This document shows positions 13,396-20,847 of a DNA stretch of 20,847 bases, piece after piece. The notes under the pieces were generated by a model that ran no database searches, had not been told where the DNA came from, and saw only the letters and a program-made list of their open reading frames with translations. Source of the DNA: Nanobdellota archaeon. GTDB taxonomy: Archaea > Nanobdellota > Nanobdellia > Woesearchaeales > GW2011-AR15. The translations under genes and the position numbers were made by a program. Numbering within the stretch: position 1 is the first letter of the stretch; the number at the start of each line of letters is the position of its first letter. The stretch spans positions 1 through 20,847 of the forward strand of contig JAHIYL010000286.1 in the NCBI GenBank assembly GCA_018815145.1, written 5' to 3'.

Positions 13396-15198
13396 ATGAG
13401 CGAAATATATCTAAACGGAAAATTTATTGCCGATACTGACAATCCTAAAGAACTTCTTGAAAATTTTTTGGAAGAAAGGCGAAAAGGCAAGATAACCCAC
13501 TCAGTCAACATTTCATATGATGAAATTATGGATCATATCAAGATCGAATCAGCAGGAGGAAGAGTAATCAGGCCATTGATTGTTGTAAAAGAAGGGGTAT
13601 CTGTCCTTACACAAAAGCATCTTGAACAGCTTGAAAAGAATGAAATTACATTTTCTGATCTTGTCAGCCAGGGAGTGATTGAATACCTTGATGCAATGGA
13701 AGAAGAAAATGCTTTGGTTGCATTCTATGAGGATGAGATAACACCCAGGCATACTCATATGGAGCTGATACCGCTTGCAATAATGGGACTCTGTTCAAGT
13801 CTTGTCCCATATGGCAATTTTAATCAGTCAACAAGGCTGAATGCCGGTTCAAAGAACCAGAAACAGGCCCTTGGGTTCTATGTGAATAATTTCCTTGTCA
13901 GGATGGACATGGATGTAAATCTTCTGCATACGCCGCAGCTTCCGGTTGTCCAGACCATAATGCATGAGTATTCAGATTATGAGAAACACCCATCAGGCCA
14001 GAATATTGTTGTAGCGGTCCTGAGTTTTGATGGATACAATATGGAAGATTCAATTGTTATCAACAAGGGATCCATTGACAGAGGATTTGCAAGGTCAACT
14101 TATTACAGGCCGGTGATCAGCGAGGAATTGAGATATTCAGGCGGACTTATTGATGAGATAAGCATTCCTGACAAGGATGTCAAAGGATACAGGTCTGAGA
14201 GAGACTACAGGTTCCTGGAAGAAGACGGCATCATCTATCCCGAAGCAAAAGTTGCAGAAGGAGATGTGATAATCGGTAAGACATCCCCTCCCAGGTTCCT
14301 TTCAAGCCTTGATGAATATAATCTGGCAACAAGTTCCAGAAGAGAATCATCAATGAGCCTTAAGCACGGGCAGGAAGGAGTCATTGATTTTGTATTGGTC
14401 ACAGAGAACGAAGAAGGAAACAAGCTCATACAGGTAAGAGTAAGGGATCAGAGAATCCCTGAGATCGGTGATAAATTCACATCAAGACATGGTCAGAAAG
14501 GAGTCATAGGCATGATTGTCCCATCTGAAGATATGCCTTTTTCAACATCAGGTATAACTCCTGATCTTTTATTCAATCCACATGGTATTCCTTCGAGAAT
14601 GACAATGGCTCATCTTATTGAACTTATGGCAGGAAAGGTAGGTTCATTGAACGGAAGATATATAGACGGAACTCCATTTGATGCTGAAAAAGAAGAAGAT
14701 CTCAGAAAAGAACTCTTCAGCCTCGGGTTCAGAGAGAATGGTACTGAGACATTCTATAGTGGAAGATCAGGAAAAAAATTCAAGGCAAAAGTATATGTCG
14801 GAAACATGTATTACCTGAAACTTAAGCACATGGTCGCAAATAAGGTCCATGCAAGGGCAAGAGGTCCGATCCAATTATTGACAAGACAGCCGACCGAAGG
14901 AAGAGCAAAAGAAGGCGGACTTCGGCTTGGAGAGATGGAGAAGGATACATTTGTTGCTCATGGAGCATCACTCTTGTTAAAGGAAAGATTTGATTCAGAC
15001 AGGACAATAGTCCCTGTATGCGAGGAATGCGGACTGATAGCAGTCCACAATGAATACAAGAACACCTCTTACTGTCCGATCTGCGGAGAGAATGCTACAG
15101 TATCAAATATTGAATTAGCTTATGCATTCAAGCTTATGCTTGATGAATTCAAAGCTTTAGGAATATATCCAAAATTAATCTTGAAGAATAAATATTAG
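13396..15198 (+). CDS. rpoB1: DNA-directed RNA polymerase subunit B' (C-terminal half of RpoB)
   Basis: The product has 600 residues from the ATG at 13396. I choose this ATG over a GTG at 13387 because AGGTGA at 13385-13390 sits five bases before it. Landmarks are SFDGYNMEDSIVINKGSIDR (near 210-229), GDKFTSRHGQKGVIG (the switch/hybrid-binding region), MAHLIELMAGKVGSLNG, ARGPIQLLTRQPTEGRAKEG, and RLGEMEKD. The C-terminal zinc site is CEEC...CPIC (C542, C545, C560, C563). Together with B'' it forms the full second-largest subunit and much of the active centre. It is followed ten bases later by rpoA1 in the same operon. Confidence 0.97.
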   Translation: MSEIYLNGKFIADTDNPKELLENFLEERRKGKITHSVNISYDEIMDHIKIESAGGRVIRPLIVVKEGVSVLTQKHLEQLEKNEITFSDLVSQGVIEYLDAMEEENALVAFYEDEITPRHTHMELIPLAIMGLCSSLVPYGNFNQSTRLNAGSKNQKQALGFYVNNFLVRMDMDVNLLHTPQLPVVQTIMHEYSDYEKHPSGQNIVVAVLSFDGYNMEDSIVINKGSIDRGFARSTYYRPVISEELRYSGGLIDEISIPDKDVKGYRSERDYRFLEEDGIIYPEAKVAEGDVIIGKTSPPRFLSSLDEYNLATSSRRESSMSLKHGQEGVIDFVLVTENEEGNKLIQVRVRDQRIPEIGDKFTSRHGQKGVIGMIVPSEDMPFSTSGITPDLLFNPHGIPSRMTMAHLIELMAGKVGSLNGRYIDGTPFDAEKEEDLRKELFSLGFRENGTETFYSGRSGKKFKAKVYVGNMYYLKLKHMVANKVHARARGPIQLLTRQPTEGRAKEGGLRLGEMEKDTFVAHGASLLLKERFDSDRTIVPVCEECGLIAVHNEYKNTSYCPICGENATVSNIELAYAFKLMLDEFKALGIYPKLILKNKY

Positions 15199-15208
15199 GG
15201 GCAAAAAA

Positions 15209-17782
15209 ATGGAAGCAGAATATATTTTCAAAAAAGTCGATAAGATCAGATTCGGAGTTATCTCACCAAAATTAGTCAAACAGATGGCTTCAGCAAAGGT
15301 GGTTACACCTGAACTCTATGATAAGGAAGGATATCCGGTGGATGGTGGGCTCATGGATACCAGGCTTGGAGTGATTGATCCGGGATTGAAATGCAAGACC
15401 TGCGGAAGCAAGCTGAAGGAATGCATTGGTCATTTTGGTTATATTGAGCTTGCAAGACCGGTAATCCATGTAAAATTCATCAAGATAATATTAGATCTTC
15501 TCAGATGTTCATGCTCTGATTGCGGAAGGCTGCTCCTCCCTGATGATGTCATCAAAAAAGCATCAAAAAGATTTGATGATATGGGAAAAATACTGAGCTC
15601 AAAAAGAAAGATGGTCAAGGTAAAGGAGATGATAGTGAAGCTCAAGACCCTGTCGAAATGCCCTCACTGCAATGCAAAGCAGGAAAAGGTCAAGCTGGAA
15701 AAGCCATATACCTTCTATGAAGGTGACAAGAGGACAAATCCTATTGAGATCAGGACAAGGCTTGAGAAGATTCCTGAAGAGGATGCAAAATTATTCGGCC
15801 TGAATCCTGATGTGATGAGGCCGGAATGGATGGTTCTGACACTTATGTCTATCCCACCTGTAACAATGAGACCATCAATCACGTTAGAATCAGGAGAGAG
15901 GAGTGAGGATGACCTGACACACAAACTTGGTGATGTTGTCAGGATAAATCAGAGGCTTTTTGAGAATATCAATGCAGGAGCACCGGAAATCATAATCGAG
16001 GATCTTTGGGATCTGCTCCAGTATCACATCACAACATTCTTTGACAATGCGATTGCACAGCTTCCGCCTGCGAGGCATAGGAGCGGCCAGCCATTGAAGA
16101 CAATAACTGAAAGGATAAAATCAAAAGAAGGAAGAATCAGGCATAACCTGGCAGGAAAAAGAACTAATTTCTCTTCCAGGACAGTCATATCACCTGATTC
16201 CATGATTGATATTGATGAAGTAGGGATCCCGCTGATTGTGGCAATGAAATTGAGTGTTCCGGAACGGATCACTGAATGGAATTTTGAATACCTTAAGACA
16301 TATGTAGGGAATGGTCCAAAGAAATACCCTGGTGCAAACTATGTGGTCAGGCCGGATGGCAAGAAAAAGAAGATAACTGATGAGACAAAAGAGCAGCTGA
16401 TGGAAGAGCTGGTCCCGGGATATTATGTCGAAAGGCATATAATAGATGGTGATGTAGCAATCTTCAACAGGCAGCCTTCACTTCACAGGATGAGCATGAT
16501 GTGTCACAGGGTAAGGGTTCTGCCATATAAGACTTTCAGGTTAAATCCGGCAGTCTGTGCTCCTTACAACGCTGATTTTGACGGAGACGAGATGAATCTT
16601 CACATACCTCAGACAGAAGAGGCAAGAGCAGAAGCAGAGATACTGATGGAAGTACAGCATCAGTTGATTTCACCAAGATATGGTCTGGGGATAATTGCCT
16701 GCAACCAGGATGCAATATCAGGAAATTATATGTTGACCAAGGATCTGAGTTATTCAAGAGAAGAGGCAGTACAGCTGCTGTCATCAATCGGAGTTGATGA
16801 TTTTACAGGGTTTCCCAGCAAAGGAATAATAACCGGTAAAGAAGTATTCAGCCAGATCATCCCAAAAGATTTTGGATTCAAGGGGAAGAGCAAGAAAGGA
16901 GATGAAGTAGTGATAGAGAAAGGAAAACTTACAAAGGGATATATGGACAGTGCAAATCTGGGTTCAGGTTCAGGTCTTCTTATCAGGAACCTTCATAAGA
17001 CTTATGGGCCGGAGGAGACACTTGAAATATTGGGAAAGATGTTCAGGCTGGGTATCAAAGTATTGCTGGATCATGGATTCACAGCAGGTCTGGGTGACGT
17101 AGACCTTCCGCCGGAGAGCAGAAAGCAGATTGATGATATTCTGGATGGTGCAAAAAATAAGGTGACTAACCTTATCAAATCATTTGAGACAGGGGATCTT
17201 GTTGCGCTGCCCGGAAGGACTGTTAAAAAGACCCTTGAACTCAGGATACTTGAAGAGCTCAACAAAGCAAGAAATGAATGCGGTAAAGTTGTGGCACAGA
17301 CACTTAATCCTGAGGCCCATACATTGGTGATGGCCACTTCAGGTGCCAGAGGAAACATAATAAACCTTGCTCAGATGGCTGCATGTGTAGGTCAGCAGGC
17401 GATGAGGGGCGAAAGAATTTCCAGAGGCTACAGGAATAGGACTCTTTCATGTTTTGAAAAAGATGATCTCAGATCAGATGCAAGAGGATTCATAAGCAGA
17501 GGATTCAAGCAAGGGCTAAAGCCCCATGAATTCTTTTTCATGGCCATGACAGGAAGAGATTCTCTCATGGATACAGCACTCAGGACACCAAAATCCGGCT
17601 ACCTGTACAGGAGGCTTGCCAATGCCATGCAGGATCTGAAAGTAGAATATGATTATTCAGTAAGGAATGCTACACAGAAGATCATTCAGTTCTCATATGG
17701 AGATGATGGTCTTGATGTATCAAAGACAGAAGGTGGGCAGATCAATATTAAAAAGATAATTGATACAGTTATCGCGGAGTAA
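15209..17782 (+). CDS. rpoA1: DNA-directed RNA polymerase subunit A' (N-terminal part of RpoA)
   Basis: The 857-residue product is the catalytic, clamp-bearing part of the largest subunit. The metal-A loop NADFDGD is at 454-460 with the three catalytic aspartates D456, D458 and D460. The zinc site ZBD1 is visible as C62-x2-C65-x6-C72-x2-H75, and a second as C102-x2-C105 with C151-x2-C154. Other blocks are RFRxNLxGKR-like GRIRHNLAGKRTNFSSRTVISPD (308-330), FNRQPSLHRMSMMCHR (419-434) and the start of the bridge-helix region (GFISRGFKQGLKPHEFFFMA). The break before the rest of the subunit is normal for archaea. rpoA2 starts after two spacer bases. Confidence 0.97.
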   Translation: MEAEYIFKKVDKIRFGVISPKLVKQMASAKVVTPELYDKEGYPVDGGLMDTRLGVIDPGLKCKTCGSKLKECIGHFGYIELARPVIHVKFIKIILDLLRCSCSDCGRLLLPDDVIKKASKRFDDMGKILSSKRKMVKVKEMIVKLKTLSKCPHCNAKQEKVKLEKPYTFYEGDKRTNPIEIRTRLEKIPEEDAKLFGLNPDVMRPEWMVLTLMSIPPVTMRPSITLESGERSEDDLTHKLGDVVRINQRLFENINAGAPEIIIEDLWDLLQYHITTFFDNAIAQLPPARHRSGQPLKTITERIKSKEGRIRHNLAGKRTNFSSRTVISPDSMIDIDEVGIPLIVAMKLSVPERITEWNFEYLKTYVGNGPKKYPGANYVVRPDGKKKKITDETKEQLMEELVPGYYVERHIIDGDVAIFNRQPSLHRMSMMCHRVRVLPYKTFRLNPAVCAPYNADFDGDEMNLHIPQTEEARAEAEILMEVQHQLISPRYGLGIIACNQDAISGNYMLTKDLSYSREEAVQLLSSIGVDDFTGFPSKGIITGKEVFSQIIPKDFGFKGKSKKGDEVVIEKGKLTKGYMDSANLGSGSGLLIRNLHKTYGPEETLEILGKMFRLGIKVLLDHGFTAGLGDVDLPPESRKQIDDILDGAKNKVTNLIKSFETGDLVALPGRTVKKTLELRILEELNKARNECGKVVAQTLNPEAHTLVMATSGARGNIINLAQMAACVGQQAMRGERISRGYRNRTLSCFEKDDLRSDARGFISRGFKQGLKPHEFFFMAMTGRDSLMDTALRTPKSGYLYRRLANAMQDLKVEYDYSVRNATQKIIQFSYGDDGLDVSKTEGGQINIKKIIDTVIAE

Positions 17783-17784
17783 AA

Positions 17785-18918
17785 ATGATTGACAAAATAA
17801 TAAAGGAATACACAGGACTTCTTCCACCAAGATTACTGCAAAGGATAGTGCAGGAGCTGCCTGATAAGGTCACAACAGCAAAGTTGAAGAAGATATTGGA
17901 GCTGATATATGAGGAGTATATGAATTCACGTGTTGAACCGGGAGAATCTATTGGAATAATATCTGCTGAATCAATCGGAGAACCGGGCACTCAGATGACA
18001 TTGAACACATTCCATTTTGCAGGAGTGGCTGAGATGAATGTTACAGTCGGTCTTCCAAGAATCATTGAGATCCTTGATGGCAGGAAAAAGATTACTACTC
18101 CTATGATGGAAATATATCTTAAAAAACCATACTCAGAAGGCAAGGACATCAAAAAGATTGCCACATTGGTCAAAGAGACAAAAGTGAAAGATTTCCTCAA
18201 ACAGATCTCAGTGGAGATCACTGAAGGAAATATAAAGATTGAGCTGGACCAGGACAAACTCAAAGAGAGCGATGTCGATGATAAGAGGATAATAACGCTT
18301 CTTGAAAAGGCTCTGAAAGGCTTCACTGTCAAAAAACAGGAGGGCATTCTCCTTATCAAATCAAAGAGCAAGACAGACAATCTCGGTGAAATATACAGGC
18401 TTAAGGAAAAAATAAAGGAAGTATATGTTTCAGGTGTAAAGAAAGTGACGCAGGTCCTGCCTGTCAAGAGACAGGGCGAATTCATCATTGTCACTGCAGG
18501 ATCAAATCTCAAGGACGTGCTCCAGCTTGATTTTGTTGATATTTCAAAGACATTCTCAAATGATATTTTTGAAGTATTCGAGGTATTTGGCATCGAAGCA
18601 GCAAGGCAGGCTGTCATAAATGAGGTGTATAAGGTCATTGAGAACCAGGGACTGAATGTTGATATAAGACATATCATGCTTGTGGCGGATACCATGACTG
18701 TCAATTCCAAGGGAGCAGGGATAACCAGGTATGGAGTCATCAGCGAAAAATCAAGCGTGCTTGCAAGAGCATCATTTGAAACACCTATCAGGCACCTCAT
18801 CAATGCCAGCCTTGGAGGAGAGGTTGACAAACTGAATAGTGTGATTGAAAATGTCATGCTTAACCAACCTGTACCAGTAGGTACAGGTCTACCTGATCTG
18901 ATAGTAAAATCAGACTGA
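17785..18918 (+). CDS. rpoA2: DNA-directed RNA polymerase subunit A'' (C-terminal part of RpoA)
   Basis: The 377-residue product completes the largest polymerase subunit and carries the trigger loop, cleft and jaw regions. The most conserved block is near 51-80 (PGESIGIISAESIGEPGTQM, then TLNTFHFAG), followed by VGLPRIIEILDGRKKITTP. Later blocks are FEVFGIEAARQAVINEVYKV, VDIRHIMLVADTMT and the C-terminal SVLARASFETPIRHL. The length is usual for the archaeal subunit. It is translated just after rpoA1. A promoter for the L30e gene lies in the 51 bases that follow its stop, so the ribosomal genes can also be expressed separately. Confidence 0.97.
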   Translation: MIDKIIKEYTGLLPPRLLQRIVQELPDKVTTAKLKKILELIYEEYMNSRVEPGESIGIISAESIGEPGTQMTLNTFHFAGVAEMNVTVGLPRIIEILDGRKKITTPMMEIYLKKPYSEGKDIKKIATLVKETKVKDFLKQISVEITEGNIKIELDQDKLKESDVDDKRIITLLEKALKGFTVKKQEGILLIKSKSKTDNLGEIYRLKEKIKEVYVSGVKKVTQVLPVKRQGEFIIVTAGSNLKDVLQLDFVDISKTFSNDIFEVFEVFGIEAARQAVINEVYKVIENQGLNVDIRHIMLVADTMTVNSKGAGITRYGVISEKSSVLARASFETPIRHLINASLGGEVDKLNSVIENVMLNQPVPVGTGLPDLIVKSD

Positions 18919-18938
18919 TTATATAGGACGGGACAATA

Positions 18939-18946
18939 TTTATAAA
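18939..18946 (+). promoter_or_regulatory. Internal TATA box before the L30e gene
   Basis: TTTATAAA is centred 27-28 bases before the ATG at 18970, predicting a transcript that starts at the start codon. It would add a second, leaderless transcript for L30e-nusA-rps12-rps7. Confidence 0.5.
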
Positions 18947-18969
18947 CAAACAGAAATTTTTTTAAAAAA

Positions 18970-19257
18970 ATGGCAGAAGAAGAAAAAAAATATACAGTGA
19001 TCGAAGAGATCAAGAAATTCATCAAAGATAATTCCCTTATTCTGGGAACTGAAAGGACTGTAAAGGAATTGAGGAAAGGCAACCTGTCCAAAGTATTCAT
19101 ATCAAAAAATGCACCGCAGGAAGTCATTGACGACGTACATAAATATGCCGGACTTCAGAATATACCTATAGTGGTGCTTGATAAGACTAACGATGAGCTT
19201 GGAATTGTCTGCAAGAAACCTTTTTCAATTTCTTTTATGGGAGTAATCAAGTCTTAG
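18970..19257 (+). CDS. rpl30e: 50S ribosomal protein L30e (eL30-type)
   Basis: This 95-residue protein belongs to the L7Ae/L30e RNA-binding family and is a component of the archaeal large subunit. Features are a first helix (VIEEIKKFIKDN), SLILGTERTVKELRKGNLSK, VFISKNAPQEVIDDVHKYA and the L30e-type end (VVLDKTNDELGIVCKKPFSI). Its place between rpoA2 and nusA is the standard archaeal order and supports L30e over L7Ae or other family members. The N-terminus has a few extra acidic and lysine residues. One base separates its stop from the nusA start. Confidence 0.92.
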   Translation: MAEEEKKYTVIEEIKKFIKDNSLILGTERTVKELRKGNLSKVFISKNAPQEVIDDVHKYAGLQNIPIVVLDKTNDELGIVCKKPFSISFMGVIKS

Positions 19258-19258
19258 A

Positions 19259-19678
19259 ATGGGTAAAATAATCTATAACACGGAACTTTTAGGCATCATG
19301 AACTTGTTTGAGAAGATCACTCATGCAAAGCTCAAGGATGCCTTTATCGACCGTAACTCATTGATGACATTTGTTGTCCAGGAGAATGAGATTGGAAAAG
19401 CTATTGGCAAAAATGCAGTAAATGTCATAAAGCTTGAAAAGCTCCTTACCAGAAAAATAAGAATAATTGAGTTTAATGGTGATGTCATTAGGTTTATCCA
19501 AAAATTGATATATCCGTTAAGGGTAAGGTCAGTCGAAAAGCAAGGATCAGATGTTGTAATCACAGGGAATGATAAAAAAACAAAAGGCTTATTAATCGGC
19601 AGAAATTCACAAAACTTACTCAACTTAGAATTAGTCGTGAAAAAATATTTTCCAATTGATAAAATTAAGGTGGCATGA
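19259..19678 (+). CDS. nusA: NusA-like transcription factor (two KH domains)
   Basis: The 139-residue product consists of two KH RNA-binding domains without the N-terminal and S1 domains of bacterial NusA, which is the archaeal form. KH1 has the loop EIGKAIGKNAVNVIKLEKLL (residues 42-61) and KH2 has KGLLIGRNSQNLLNLELVVK (109-128), both with the helix-GxxG-helix layout. Family knowledge suggests a role in RNA binding linked to transcription elongation or termination, but the archaeal protein is little studied. It is tightly packed between L30e and uS12. The sequence near its stop (AAGGTGG, 19668-19674) probably serves as the ribosome binding site of rps12. Confidence 0.93.
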   Translation: MGKIIYNTELLGIMNLFEKITHAKLKDAFIDRNSLMTFVVQENEIGKAIGKNAVNVIKLEKLLTRKIRIIEFNGDVIRFIQKLIYPLRVRSVEKQGSDVVITGNDKKTKGLLIGRNSQNLLNLELVVKKYFPIDKIKVA

Positions 19679-19684
19679 ACAAAC

Positions 19685-20122
19685 ATGAGCAAAAAAACAC
19701 AGGGAATAAATGCAGGCAAAAGGCTTGTTTCAAGGAGAAAAAAATTCAAATGGAAAGATATAGTCTATAAGAGAAAGACACTGAATCTCAAGAAGAAGTC
19801 TGATCCTCTTGAAGGATCTTCACAAGCATCAGGCATTGTCCTTGAAAAGACTCAGGTTGAGGCAAAGCAACCACATTCAGGATTAAGAAAATGCTGTAAA
19901 GTCCAGCTCATCAAGAATGGAAAGCAGGTCTCAGCATATCTTCCGGGAGACGGGGCATCAAAATTTGTTGATGAGCACGATGAAGTGGTCATTGAATGCA
20001 TCGGCGGCTCCAAAGGAAGGGCAAAAGGCGATCTACCGGGGATCAGATGGCAGGTCATCAAGGTCAATGACCAGTCACTCATGGCATTACTCGCAGGAAG
20101 ACTTGAAAAAGCAAGGAAATAA
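19685..20122 (+). CDS. rps12: 30S ribosomal protein S12 (uS12)
   Basis: The 145-residue product is the decoding-centre protein of the small subunit. Conserved parts are the basic N-terminus (GINAGKRLVSRRKKFKW), EAKQPHSGLRKCCKVQLIKN, VSAYLPGDGASKFVDEHDEV and GGSKGRAKGDLPGIRWQVIKVN. The usual archaeal loop reads Q-P-N-S; here it is Q-P-H-S-G-L, a substitution next to the decoding loop that is worth noting but still close to the family. The length is normal for archaeal uS12. It is followed by rps7 after two bases, the conserved uS12-uS7 pairing. Confidence 0.96.
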   Translation: MSKKTQGINAGKRLVSRRKKFKWKDIVYKRKTLNLKKKSDPLEGSSQASGIVLEKTQVEAKQPHSGLRKCCKVQLIKNGKQVSAYLPGDGASKFVDEHDEVVIECIGGSKGRAKGDLPGIRWQVIKVNDQSLMALLAGRLEKARK

Positions 20123-20124
20123 AA

Positions 20125-20724
20125 ATGGATAAACTACTAGTCTTTAACAGATGGTCTACAAAAGGCCTTGAGGTGCAGGATCCGGGTCTTAAGAATTACA
20201 TCACTTTGGATCCAAGGATTGCTCCAAAGACAGGCGCCAGATACGGCAGCCAGAGATTCTATAAATCAAAAGTATTCATTGTTGAAAGATTCATAAATAA
20301 GCTTATGGTTCCGGGTCATAGGGGCAAGAAGCATAAGATAACCTCATACAGGACCAATGGGAAGGCATCAAAGGTCTATGATTTGGTTGAGCAGGCGTTT
20401 GAAGTCATTGAAAAGAAAACAAAAGAAAACCCTTTGAAAGTATTTTTAAAGGCACTTGAAAATGCATCACCCAGAGAAGAGATAATCACAATTGAATATG
20501 GCGGAGCCAGATATCCAAAGGCAGTTGAGATTGCACCTCAGAGAAGGATTGATCTTGGATTGAGGTACATGACACAGGGAGCATATCAGACATCATTTGG
20601 CAAGAAGAAGTCAAGTGTCTCAGCCATTGTCGAAGAGATCATGAATGCCTATGATATGAGCACAAACTCAGCTGCGATAGCCAAGAAGTTCGAACTCGAA
20701 AGACAGGCAGATTCAAGCAGGTAA
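20125..20724 (+). CDS. rps7: 30S ribosomal protein S7 (uS7)
   Basis: The 199-residue product is a primary 16S rRNA-binding protein that organises the head of the small subunit. It shows the archaeal N-terminal part (FNRWSTKGLEVQDPGLKNYI) and VERFINKLMVPGHRGKKHKI. It also has NPLKVFLKALENASPREEI, with the uS7 helix signature and the conserved P-R-E-E, the ARYPKAVEIAPQRRIDLGLR block, and the AIVEEIMNAYDMSTNS AIAKKFELERQA end typical of archaeal and eukaryotic S7/S5. In many archaea an elongation factor gene follows. Here 123 non-coding bases with a terminator and an operator-like palindrome follow instead, so the operon appears to end. Confidence 0.96.
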   Translation: MDKLLVFNRWSTKGLEVQDPGLKNYITLDPRIAPKTGARYGSQRFYKSKVFIVERFINKLMVPGHRGKKHKITSYRTNGKASKVYDLVEQAFEVIEKKTKENPLKVFLKALENASPREEIITIEYGGARYPKAVEIAPQRRIDLGLRYMTQGAYQTSFGKKKSSVSAIVEEIMNAYDMSTNSAAIAKKFELERQADSSR

Positions 20725-20731
20725 ACATATT

Positions 20732-20738
20732 CTTTTTT
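20732..20738 (+). terminator. Oligo-T terminator of the polymerase/ribosomal operon
   Basis: CTTTTTT eight bases past the rps7 stop, followed by two more T-rich stretches up to 20757, fits an archaeal intrinsic terminator. No stable hairpin precedes it. Confidence 0.5.
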
Positions 20739-20800
20739 AATTCTATTCTTAATTTTGTATTGGATTTTAGTTGTGTAAATTTAATACTAGATTCTGTCAA

Positions 20801-20820
20801 AGTTATCAAATTTGATAACT
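20801..20820. promoter_or_regulatory. Perfect 20-bp palindrome (probable operator)
   Basis: AGTTATCAAA followed by TTTGATAACT is an uninterrupted perfect palindrome. It ends where a TATA box (20820-20829) begins, occupying the upstream/BRE position. That is the expected place for a dimeric regulator of the gene beyond the right edge. Confidence 0.65.
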
Positions 20821-20829
20821 ATATATAAA
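20820..20829 (+). promoter_or_regulatory. TATA box of a gene to the right of the window
   Basis: TATATATAAA directly follows the palindrome and predicts a transcript start near 20850, just outside the window. A second element, TTTATATATCA at 20837-20847, could also serve. Confidence 0.45.
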
Positions 20830-20847
20830 CAAAATATTTATATATCA

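Noticed and set aside
17991..19127. 378-codon open frame antisense to rpoA2 and rpl30e
   Set aside because: It is a Ser/Phe/Leu-rich shadow of clearly conserved genes on the other strand.
1..20847. CRISPR arrays, rRNA genes, integrase attachment sites and replication origin
   Set aside because: I saw no regularly spaced repeats, rRNA sequence, integrase gene or ORB-like repeats in the window.

Overview
The window is archaeal. It carries the split RNA polymerase genes in the order rpoH, rpoB2 (B''), rpoB1 (B'), rpoA1 (A'), rpoA2 (A''), then an L30e-type protein, a two-KH NusA-like protein, uS12 and uS7. It also has an archaeal-type AlaRS, TATA-box promoters (several leaderless), oligo-T terminators, and two tRNA genes interrupted by introns with bulge-helix-bulge (BHB) splice sites. 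The DNA is AT-rich, many proteins are compact, and both the largest and second-largest polymerase subunits are split. I infer a euryarchaeal or DPANN-type lineage; no 16S gene is present to confirm it.

Layout. 1-1925: the tail of a probable IS630-type transposase, followed by an unusual protein built of four tandem OmpR-like winged-helix domains, broken into two frames at a run of ten A's. 1908-4457 (-): alaS, whose end overlaps the winged-helix gene and which seems to lack the globular C-Ala domain. 4744-6069: a phosphoribosyltransferase-fold protein with an uncharacterised C-terminal half, which probably starts at a non-AUG codon (ATT) behind a strong ribosome binding site. 6075-8252: a DJ-1/PfpI lipoprotein (-), a SAM hydrolase of the DUF62 family (+) and a membrane zinc-ribbon protein (-). 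8318-10531 (-): a very long class III aminotransferase with a palindromic leader. 10694-11215: apt. 11378-11621: tRNA-Asp (intron in the T-loop) and tRNA-Lys (intron at 37/38). 11658-20724: the transcription/translation operon, ending in an oligo-T terminator. 20801-20829: a perfect 20-bp palindrome directly upstream of a TATA box that faces out of the window.

The housekeeping half (alaS, apt, tRNAs, polymerase and ribosomal genes) is ordinary in content. The accessory genes (winged-helix protein, PRTase-like protein, aminotransferase) are more AT-rich by eye. Two of these, the PRTase-like gene and the aminotransferase, share an identical 11-base TATA element and an identical 9-base Shine-Dalgarno block at the same distance from their starts, which suggests co-expression. 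No CRISPR array, rRNA gene or intact insertion sequence is visible.
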